Assembly (NCBI GenBank): GCA_001972305.1 | Contig: BDDD01005788.1 | Location: forward strand, 1-64,000 | Length of the DNA stretch: 64,000 nt | Direction of reading: 5' to 3' | Source of the DNA: Cephalotus follicularis | Lineage: Eukaryota > Streptophyta > Magnoliopsida > Oxalidales > Cephalotaceae | Shown: positions 55,700-64,000 of the stretch, piece after piece | Numbering within the stretch: position 1 is the first letter of the stretch | Layout: each line of letters opens with the position of its first letter | Made by a program: the position numbers and the translations under genes | The notes under the pieces: model-generated | Seen by the model: the letters and a program-made list of their open reading frames with translations, nothing else | The model's database searches: none | What the model was told of the DNA's origin: nothing

Positions 55700-56258
55700 C
55701 AGCCAAAGTTTTCATGACACCAACAAACATGTGAAACCGTGTCGATCCAATACCAGCAACCTTGCACTCTGTATTATTTGTCCTCTTGATTGGACCACTA
55801 TCTCAAGCTTGATGCATGCTGAATTGCTCTTTGACTTCACGTATGTGAAATGCATGACCGGAATCTAAAATCCAATCTGAACTGATCATACTTGAAGGTG
55901 TAGCAAGATACGCTTCATCCTCATCTGACAATGCCACAACAACTGTAAACTCAGATGATTTTCCTTTCCCTTTCAAAAACTCTTTCTACTATGGGCAATA
56001 TTTCTTTATTTATATATGACCTTCCTCATCCCACACAAAACACTTTCTGTTTGTATTGCGAAATTTTGACTTTGACTGAGCTATGACTCTACTAGACATA
56101 TCACTCCAGTCCTTCGATCTACTCTTCCGGTTACCACTAACTGTAACCAAGGCACTAGCCTCCCTTGATGTCACCTCGTTGATGCGCTTTTTCATTTTCT
56201 TATTCATCAATAAAGAAGTAACGACCTTGTCCAAATAGAGAATATTCTTTTCAAACAA
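55700..56258 (-). pseudogene. Outer copia gag zinc knuckle and protease remnant
   Basis: ORF 56010-56258 ends K-C-F-V-W-D-E-E-G-H-I, a degenerate C-x2-C-x4-H-x4-C knuckle (second Cys replaced). Further left the frame reads W-I-L-D-S-G-H-A-F-H, the copia protease/GAG-pre-integrase motif, then G-I-G-S-T-R-F. Frameshifts separate the two. The rest of pol is gone. Confidence 0.65.
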
Positions 56259-56358
56259 TAATGTGGTGACTATGTGATCATCTGATGTGGATCTCCACTT
56301 CCAAAGATGTCAGCTCTGTTTGAATCTTGTTGAACTCACTTAAAGGCACCTCAAAACT

Positions 56359-56572
56359 AGTTGAAAACTGAAAACAATGATTGAAAGTGTTTTCAGCTTA
56401 TCTTTAATGGTAGAGGCCTTGTATATTTATACTAGTAGGGTTACAAGGGAATTACAAATCCTATTCCTAAACATAGTGATATTCCTTAATTACATAATCC
56501 TATTCCTAAATGTATTCATATTCCTTAGATAGAAAGACTAATCTACCCTAACATGTTTTATGTACATTAACA
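56359..56572 (-). repeat. 3' LTR of inner copia
   Basis: 214 bp, TGTTAATGTACAT... on the minus strand to ...TTTTCAACT. It carries about 35 bp (56499-56545 region) that are missing from the other LTR. Confidence 0.82.
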
Positions 56573-56579
56573 CTCCTCC

Positions 56580-57206
56580 TCAAGTTGGTGTGTGGATATC
56601 TCGCATTCCCAACTTGGAGACAAGAGGATGAAAATCTTTCTTCGTTAAAACTTCAGCTAACTGATCCGTTGATTTCACAAAGGGTGTGCAGATAATGTTA
56701 TTCTCTGATAAAAATCTATCAATCTCGATGCGTTTCGTTCTGTCGTGTTGGACTGGATTGTGAACAATGTTGATCGCCGCTTGATTATTACAGAAAAGTG
56801 TCATAGAGCTTTCACGCGTTATTCCTAGATCATTCAAGAGTTTTTTAAGCCATATCAATTCACAAATTCCTTGTGCTATTGCTCTGTATTCTGGTTCTGC
56901 ACTAGATCTTGACACTACATTTTGCTTTTTGCTTCTCCAAATAACTAAACTGCCACCCATAAATGTGCAATATTCGGAAGTGGATCTTCTATCTACTTTA
57001 GAACCTGCCCAATCTGCATTACTATAGGCTTCTAACTTCAAGTGACCATATTGAGAAAACAGGATCCCTTTGCCAGGAGCAGACTTCAAGTATCTCAGGA
57101 TTCGATGGACTACTTCTAAGTAAAGTGTCCGTGGATCATGCATAAATTGACTAACAATACCTACTGCATAGGCAATATCAGTCCTAGTATGAGACAAATA
57201 TATCAA
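56580..57206 (-). pseudogene. pol: Inner copia RNase H
   Basis: 208 open codons: I-Y-L-S-H-T-R-T-D-I-A-Y, then R-I-L-R-Y-L-K, Y-S-N-A-D-W-A-G-S (catalytic Asp), R-R-S-T-S-E-Y-C-T-F-M-G-G (Glu), S-R-S-S-A-E-P-E-Y-R-A (normally A-E-A-E-Y), F-C-N-N-Q-A-A-I (usually C-D-N, so this Asp is lost), ending with Q-L-A-E-V-L-T-K. Complete in length for the copia domain. Confidence 0.87.
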
Positions 57207-57321
57207 TCTTCCTACCAGTCTCTGATATATCTCCTTATCAACTAAATCATTGCCTCAATCACAAAGACGATGGTCAACCTCATCAGAAAATCTGTAGGTT
57301 TGCAATTACATAAGTGATGGT

Positions 57322-58010
57322 TTACCTCAATAGGAGAATCTGCAGGCCTACACCAAGCATGCCAGTCTCATCATGAAGGTCAAATGCATACTTTCTTTGG
57401 GAGATAAAAATACCGCTATCTGATCTTGCCACCTCAATTCCTAGAAAAATTTTCAATGGACCCAAGTTTTTGATCTCAAATTCCTTGGCCAAGTGAGATT
57501 TGAGCTTGGATACTTCTGCCTCATCATTGTCTGTCATTACTATGTCGTCCATGTAAACAATAAGGGCTATAATTCTTTCTCTGAATCGTTTAACAAACAT
57601 AGTGTGATCTGCTTGACTTTGGTATATTCGAACTCTAGCATAGCCTTGCGAAATCTACCAAAGGAGGATCTTGGAGACTGCTTCAATTCATGCAGGGCTT
57701 TCTTCAGTTTGCATACCTTTCCTTCAATTAGCTGAGATGGAAAACCAGGAGGAATATCTATGTACACCTCTTCCTTAAGCTCTCCATGAAGAAATTCATT
57801 TTTCACATTTAACTGTTGTAGATTCCATCCAAAGTTTACATCACAAGATAGAAGCACCCTAACAGAATTCATTTTTGCTATAGGAGCAAATGTCTCTTGG
57901 TAATCAATTATGTATGTTTGAGTACAGCCCTTTGGAACCAAATGAGCTTTGAATATCTCCACAGTTCCATCTGCCTTTTGTTTTACTGTAAATACCCATT
58001 TACATCTCAC
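57322..58010 (-). pseudogene. pol: Inner copia reverse transcriptase
   Basis: 57567-58010 holds K-W-V-F-T-V-K, A-H-L-V-P-K-G (usually A-R-L-V-A-K-G), F-A-P-I-A-K-M-N-S-V-R, then N-V-K-N-E-F-L-H-G-E-L (catalytic D in DVKNAFLHG is changed to N), E-V-Y-I-D-I-P-P-G-F and L-H-E-L-K-Q-S-P-R. 57322-57600 continues in another frame with the Y-M-D-D catalytic box and L-K-I-F-L-G-I-E-V. A frameshift lies near 57585. Confidence 0.85.
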
Positions 58011-58550
58011 TATTTTCTTTCCAGCTGGTAAAGAAACTAACTTCTATGTATCATTCTTTTTCAAAGCTGTCATTTCCTCTACCATGGCATTCTTCCACTT
58101 TGGATCTGTAATGGCTTCTTTCCAACCCTGCAAAATAGACACAGAGGATAACGAAGAAAGAAAAGGACGATAGGTAGAGGACAAACCTTTTGTAAGACAA
58201 AAAGTTAGAAATAGGATGTTGAATAAACTCCTTTTCGATGAGCAGTAGGTTTATTTAAGTCATTGATAGAAGGATTACCATTACCTGACACCAAAGGAGA
58301 TGGAGATGGATCTGAGTCCGGGGTTGTCAATTGCTCTGGTTGCACGTGAATGAACTTTTCTATCCGATTCTTTCTCTCCTGGAATAAGTGATTAAGTCAT
58401 TTCCCACTTGTGGCTGAGTTGCTCTTGCATCCTCTTCCACAACACATTTCTCACTCTCTCCCTTGCTATAATTCTTGCTCTCCCTCTTAACACAAGTAGT
58501 ATCATTAATCAAAGATGAGTTAGAGGGATTCTCCTTCTAAATATTATGAC

Positions 58551-59343
58551 TTATAATCGGTGAAAAAACTTAAAGCTCAATATGATTCCCCCCCTGAAGA
58601 GATGATTGGAATAGCGACTTTGTTTCATGAAAGGTGACATCCATGGTGACAAAGAGTTTGCGAGAAGAGGGATGGTAACACTTGTACACCTTTTGAGATG
58701 CGGAATAGCCAAGGAAGACACAATGTAGAGCTCGAGGATCAAGTTTGTCACGGGAAGGAGTAGAATTATGAACAAAACAAACACAACCAAAGACCTTTGG
58801 TTGGAGGTATGAGACAAGAGAGGCATATGGTAAAAGTGACACAAGTCTTTTGAAATCAAGTATATTAGATGGAAGCCTATTAATTAAATAAGTAGTAGTT
58901 TGCATTGCATCCACCTAATAAGATTTAGGAACACTTATAGATAACATAATTGACCTAGTGACCTGTAGAAGGTGTCTATTTTTCCTTTCTAGGATACCAT
59001 TTTCATATAGATAAGTGTGAAATTTGCCATCTATGTATTCAGTCCCATTATCACTACGAAGAATTTGAACTTTAGCATTAAACTGAGTACGGATCATAGC
59101 ATGGTAATATTTGAAAAAACAAAATGCCTCATTTTTAGTGCGTAGAAGATAGACATAAGTAAGATGAGTACAATTATCGAAAAAAGAAATAAAGTATTTA
59201 AATCCATCACGGGATACAGTTCTAGAAGGACCCCATAAATCAGAATGTATAACTTGAAAATGAATAGTACTTTTATTTAAACTCAAAGGATAGTGAGAGA
59301 GTATGCTTTGCAAATTCACAGATATCACAAACAAACGTCTCAT
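58551..59343 (-). pseudogene. pol: Inner copia integrase
   Basis: 58915-59343: I-H-S-D-L-W-G-P-S (first Asp), L-R-S-D-N-G-T-E-Y (second Asp), then E-N-G-I-L-E-R-K-N-R-H, where about 15 residues between the E-N-G-I and E-R-K-N-R-H blocks are deleted. 58551-58914 continues: Y-L-I-N-R-L-P-S, F-G-C-V-C-F-V-H, K-L-D-P-R-A-L-H-C-V-F-L-G-Y. A stop lies between them at 58915. Confidence 0.85.
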
Positions 59344-59643
59344 GAAAACCCTTTGTTATTTGTGGAAATAAAATGGATATAACTCTAAAGGAGGGATGAC
59401 CCAACCGTTGGTGCCATTGGTGTAGGAGAAGAAGCAATAGGAGAATCTAGATGGTAAAGTCCATTACGTATTCTACCAAAGCCAATCACTTTCCCGGTTC
59501 CCAGCTCTTGAAAAACACAGTGAGTAGACAAAAAAATGAGGAATTAATTTAGTTCCAAGGTTGAACGGAAGATTGACACAAAGATTAGGAACATGAAGTA
59601 TAGAGTTCAATGATATAATAGGAGTACAAGAGACAAACCCTTT

Positions 59644-59985
59644 TCATGAAATGGATGATAAAGAACCATCGACAACTTTAATCCTATCCTTACCAGAACA
59701 AGGGATATAGGAATCAAATAACCCTGGGGAACTAGTCATGTGTTTGTTTGCTCTAGAGTCCAACAACCAAGAAAGACCAGATGATAGGGGAACACTAAAA
59801 GCACTAGGAGTTATACATGAATTTACAAAGTTGGAAGAGCCATTAGAGGGACTAGATGGGGAAGAATCGGTCGAGGAAGTGCCAAGCTGCTGCTGAGAGA
59901 ACATTCGTTGAAGTGCTATAATTTGATCAGGAGTGAAAATTGCACTACTGTCAAAAATAGGGGAATAATCTGATACCTTAGACAT
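59644..59985 (-). pseudogene. pol: Inner copia protease region
   Basis: Ser-rich linker followed by W-L-L-D-S-R-A-N-K-H-M-T, the protease/GAG-pre-integrase motif with Arg replacing the Gly of D-S-G, so catalysis is doubtful. Confidence 0.75.
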
Positions 59986-60061
59986 ATGATCCTCTGAACA
60001 AGCATAAATAAATTTACCTCCGCGCCCTTTAGGGCGCCCATACAGCTTCCAGCAAAATTCT

Positions 60062-60988
60062 TTAGTGTGTCAACTTTCCACAGTAATCACAGACTTTTTC
60101 AATAGGAGAACTCTTAAGATCACTGGAAGGAACAGATGGCTGAGATATAGCAAGAGCACATCGATTACGAGTAACTGAAGGCAACATAATGGAACGAAGA
60201 CTCTCTTCATGTGGGATGAGGTTATAAGCTCTTTTTAATGTGAGAAACGGTTCCTTACCAAGAGTCAGAATCCGAACTTGGATCATATTCTGGATCGAGT
60301 CCTGCAAGGAAGTTCCATACCCGAAGTTTATCCTTGTACCTCTGAAATACCACAACGTCTGTAGGATTTGTAGGTGTAAAGCTACAATGAGAATCAAGTT
60401 GTTGACACATATACGTTAACTTAGAATAATTATCTACTAGAGATAGGCCCCCCTGACTAAATCCGGAGCACTCCTTGCGGATATCATAGCTTTGAGCATA
60501 ATTATTCTCCCCAAGTATTGTTCGGCAATAGTATCTCAGACATCTTTAGCGGTATTCAAAGCTATTTATTGTTTCCTAAGTGAAGGCTCGATGGATTGAA
60601 CAAGCCAATACGTAACCATAGAATCCTCAGACGACCATTTCTCTTCAGCATCTCTATTGCCATTGATAAGACGCACAGTTGTCCCTGTCAAGTACCCTGC
60701 AAGTTTATGAGCCCTAACAGATAACGTACAAGCTCTCAACCACGTTAGATAATTAGTCCCATCAAATTTGAAAGGACCGATCTGGAGGTTTGAGTTAAGA
60801 ACCCCAGTAGTCACAACTCTAGTATCAACCACAAATACCACAAAAAATAATCCAAAAAATGTTCCAAAAGGGCTCAGCAAACCAAACAAATTGCTTGCTG
60901 AAAGGAGCTGAAATAGAGGTCGAGAAAACAAGTCGTCGACGACAGTGGAAGCAACTAGGTTTCGTGGATCGGAGGCCGGCGAGTCCAA
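60062..60988 (-). pseudogene. gag: Inner copia gag
   Basis: 60566-60988 has F-D-G-T-N-Y-L-T-W-L-R-A-C-T-L-S-V-R (copia gag core) and W-L-V-Q-S-I-E-P-S-L-R. After stops, 60062-60397 covers the downstream gag part and ends C-D-Y-C-G-K-L-T-H; the remaining T-K-E-F-C of the zinc knuckle is encoded just beyond, after a frameshift. Confidence 0.8.
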
Positions 60989-61362
60989 CGGTTAGAGTGA
61001 TTCCATTGGAGTCGGTGTAGATCTACAAAAATCAGTGGCGGTGCAGGCTGACGTTGACTGCTCGTGTGGGCACGTGTGAGCTTCGATGACGGAAAAACTT
61101 CTGGCGAACGTAGAGCAGCAACGGACATGTCCAAAGGTTCGGTGCATTTGGACTGAATCTTGCCAGAAAAAGTGGTCGACGATGGCAGGTGCGTCTGACG
61201 AGGGAAAGGCCGGAATCGGAGCTTATTCCGGGTTTTTTCTGTCGCCGCAATACGTGTTTAGGCACCGGGAATGTGTAAGTAACCTCAAAGAAACACAGAG
61301 GAAAAGGCAGCGGCGCTAATCACCCCAAAAATTCCCGATACGGGATAGGGTTTTTTATACCG

Positions 61363-61545
61363 AGTTGAAAACTAAAAATAATGATTGAAAGTGTTTTCGG
61401 TTTACCTTTAATGGTAGAGGCCTTGTATATTTATACTAGTAGGGTTACAAGGGAATCACAAATCCTATTCCTAAACATATTTATATTCCTTAATTACAAA
61501 ACCCTATTCCTAAATGTACCCTAACATGTTTAATGTACATTAACA
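61363..61545 (-). repeat. 5' LTR of inner copia
   Basis: 183 bp, matching 56359-56572 apart from a roughly 35-bp deletion and point changes; next to it (61350-61362) lies the altered primer site. Confidence 0.8.
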
Positions 61546-61550
61546 AAACT

Positions 61551-62646
61551 CAATCTCTCCTCTGACTGAAGGCCATATAATTCTTCATAAAAAACAATAT
61601 GTTGACATAGACTTGTATCTACTTTGTAATTTTTCCCAGACATCTGCTGAATCTGTCAAATCAATGACCTCCCGCGATGTGTTATCTGCAAGACAATGCT
61701 GAGTTGTACTACATGCCAAATCCCTCATGCTCCACCACACCTGATTAGTCAACGTTTCAGGCTTCTATGTCTCCTTCTTGAGAGCTTTAATCAATTCTTC
61801 TCGCGTCAACAATTCTTCACCTTTTGTTGCCTTAACGTGAAGTCATTGTGGTCATTGAAGAGTACCACGGGAAACTCAGACTCTTCCCTGCTATTTGCAA
61901 TGCTCCATCGTTTCATTTAGTCCCTGTCATCTGCTCCAACTATCCTGATCAACCTTAACTCAACTCACGAATTTTTCTTGATCACCCGATTGAGCCAAAC
62001 CACACCGACCTACCAAAATCACACAATCTGAGGAAAATCTCACTAATATGAACTGTTCACTGCGTCTAGAACATTTAAAAGCCTTTGAGTTGACTCCTGA
62101 ACCACCCAATTTTGACTCCGATAACCCACGATATCGCGTTTGAAATTCCAAGCAACCACAACCGTTCAAAAACGAAAATCCCCCCCCCCCCCTTTTTTTC
62201 TTTTCTTCCCGTAACAATCGGGACCCACTCACTCTCTTTCGCGTGCGAGCTTCTATGGCCACAGCTGATGACGACCAATGGCGTTTTGATAGATCGGTTG
62301 ACAATTGTTGCTCCAGTGGTGTTTACTTGGCCTGACTTGGTCTGTATCTTCAAGATTGAAAAGTCAAAGAGAATTGGTCTATTTGCGGTGCGTTTTCCTC
62401 TTCTAGCTACTCTTGACGACGGAGATGACTCTGGATGAACGGCCGACGCTTCCTTATCACGGCGTAGGCTCTGGAGAACAACGATCTTTGACTGATAGTG
62501 ATAAAGGTTGGACGATGTTGCTGCCAATGGCTAGGGGGTGACATCAACGTCGTGTGTATTTGCCCGTTTCTTCATGTTTTACCTTTTTCCGCCTGTCTTC
62601 CACAATTTCGTGCCTTGATCAATCAACCCGACTATCTGATACCACT
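61551..62646 (-). pseudogene. Outer copia 5' leader and gag start
   Basis: The primer site (TGGTATCAGA) is at the right end, then a leader. Around 61800-61925 the minus strand reads M-K-R-W-S-I-A-N-S and V-L-F-N-D-H-N-D-F-T-L, comparable to the copia gag opening (F-N-D/G-x-N-D-F), with a stop soon after. A C-tract and T-tract occur at 62180-62200. Longer ORFs in the leader (e.g. 62075-62527) lack domains. Confidence 0.5.
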
Positions 62647-63031
62647 TGTTGGGAATTTCTTACTTCCCTGTTTACGCCCAAATTGATCCGAGGAAAAACA
62701 TACATGAATGTAATAAGAAAACCACATACAAGAATACATAGATTTACACGGTTTGATCTAAATTGACCTACGTCCACGGAGAACCAACCAGGGAGATATT
62801 CTATTCCTTATCTAACAAGAATTAGATCCTCACTATAATTCTTTCGGAGATGTTTGTCCTAGGCACTGCCTTATCTTTCTCACCCACCAGGTTTACAATT
62901 ACACATACAAGGACATTATATAGGAAAATATGAACCCTAAACCACAATTACCTACTCTATATATAATTGGACACAACCTAACCCAAATATATAAAACCCT
63001 GTAAACAGAATACAAGACAAAAAATCCAACA
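62647..63031 (-). repeat. 5' LTR of outer copia
   Basis: 385 bp, TG...CA ends, followed on the minus strand by AG and the TGGTATCAGA primer site. Confidence 0.9.
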
Positions 63032-63036
63032 GATTG

Positions 63037-64000
63037 TTTCAGGTCATTTCATTTATCTATTGGAGCTGAATGTGCTTATGCCTAAAATTTTTGGAGTTTG
63101 GCCATGATCTACCATTGTAATTGATGTTTTTAATAGTCTATTGTTCATCTAAAAATGTGATAATTCAAATTTGCTCTCAGTGATCATTAGATTATATCTG
63201 ATTTAGATTCGAAATGTTTAACAGCAATTACGAAGAATGCCATCTAGTGATAATTTTTTACATGTCATGCTTATACAAGCTCCGGCAAAAGGAATCCAAT
63301 GCTAACCTCCACTTTATTATTTATTTATTTGTTCTTCTTACTATCACTGAAAACACCTTTTTCATATTCCAGATTACCGGTATTGGCATGTTTAAAGCAG
63401 GTGATATCAAGAATTGAAAAGGAAGCAGGTGCTTCCTAGCTTTCTCCATTAATTTATCTCAAGCGATTTTACCTGAATGTGAAGCATGACCAAAATGATT
63501 CATATATTTTTATTTGGAACCACCCTTTATTTTTATTTTGATGTTGAAGTTTCTTGGATGTACCTGAAAATGATGAGGAACTGAGTAATGACTAGGCGGT
63601 CATAGAAGATTCTGCCTCCTTACATAGTTGTTTAGCATCCAGCATATTGAGTGCAGCTGATATGCGGCTACAGCTAGACGATCATAGATGATTCTGCCAT
63701 TCACATACAATCATGGAAGGTTTTCCCACCTTGAATCACTAGCATGAGATTTGAGTAATGAGGATTAACAGCTTGTTGGGTGTTCATAGGCGATGCAGAC
63801 TCTCCTTCAGCACATGCAGGTGACATTGCTGGTGAGCTGCGAGTTTTTTGAGAGAACTAGAATTCAGGCTTCCAGCTTTCCCTTATGATAGACAACAGGC
63901 TAAGCATCCATCTCAGCATCAGAAGTTGACCTTAAGCCAGAACAAACAAGCTTATCAGAATAGCAGAGCTGCCTTGCATGTTGTGTGACTGATTGCATCT
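63037..64000. other. AT-rich flank, no recognised gene
   Basis: Continues the DNA interrupted at 54784. Only short ORFs without motifs; two near-repeats with ATCATAGATGATTCTGCC-like sequence lie around 63600-63700. Confidence 0.5.

Larger units (their letters stand above)
56359..61545 (-). mobile_element. Inner Ty1/copia element, complete order, degenerate
   Basis: Short LTRs (56359-56572 and 61363-61545) and an AAACT duplication (56354-56358 and 61546-61550). Minus-strand order: gag, protease, integrase, RT, RNase H, then purine tract TTGAGGAGGAG. The LTR ends ...TTTTCAACT rather than in CA, and the following primer site is altered (CGGTATAA). Each domain is recognisable but cut by stops, frameshifts and small deletions. 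Confidence 0.88.
54790..63031 (-). mobile_element. Outer Ty1/copia element, defective, hosting a second copia
   Basis: LTRs 54790-55194 and 62647-63031 with an exact GATTG duplication (54785-54789 and 63032-63036). Minus-strand order: 5' LTR (right), primer site TGGTATCAGA (about 62634-62643), gag start (about 61920 leftwards), [inner copia 56359-61545], gag zinc knuckle (56010-56258), protease (about 55700-55880), purine tract (AAGCCAAAGTAGAGAT) and 3' LTR. Integrase, RT and RNase H are absent, so this is an internally deleted, non-autonomous copy. Confidence 0.88.

Overview
The window is nuclear DNA of a flowering plant, most likely a eudicot. The evidence is AT-rich intergenic DNA, plant-type introns, nested plant LTR retrotransposons and one host gene of the plant DUF3527 family. 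No species can be named. Well over half of the window is transposable element, and no tRNA, rRNA or CRISPR array was seen.

Layout. 1-5712: a minus-strand Sirevirus-like Ty1/copia element that runs off the left edge; its 5' LTR carries a very regular array of palindromes. It sits inside Tat-like Ty3/gypsy element 1 (5713-15419, + orientation, right part only), which was also hit at 7719-13478 by a solo LTR that itself holds a second solo LTR of the same family in opposite orientation. 15420-18179: AT-rich spacer with decayed DNA-transposon pieces. 18185-32076: Tat-like element 2 (+, TSD ATAAT), which has lost RT, RNase H and most of integrase and carries two further solo LTRs. 34328-45250: Tat-like element 3 (minus, TSD GGTTT), with gag, protease, RT, RNase H and integrase all present but broken. 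45251-49258: spacer with a MITE and the 5' end of the host gene. 49259-51715: the DUF3527 gene. 53616-54280: a Mutator-type MITE. 54790-63031: a copia element with a second copia element inside it.

The most interesting system is the gene on the strand opposite gag-pol in all three Tat-like elements. It lies between pol and the 3' LTR and looks like a complete RNA polymerase II unit: a TATA box next to the 3' LTR, two small introns at the same places in all three copies (about 92-98 and 74-75 bp, with frame-compatible splice sites), and AATAAA-like signals after the stop. It encodes roughly 850 residues: a plant 'gypsy-type transposon' domain, an Ala/Lys/Glu-rich coiled coil, a conserved block and an acidic Pro-rich tail. 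In two copies the protein starts MARTKQTKR. Its first seven residues equal the N-terminus of histone H3, and the two copies differ there at six codons, all synonymously. Antisense ORFs in Tat elements are known as a class; I am not aware of this H3-tail match or the antisense introns being described.

Sense gag-pol and the antisense gene converge on a zone that in element 2 holds a 27-bp tandem array of G/C-rich palindromes. Nothing here looks like an intact autonomous transposon: every coding set has stops, frameshifts or deletions.
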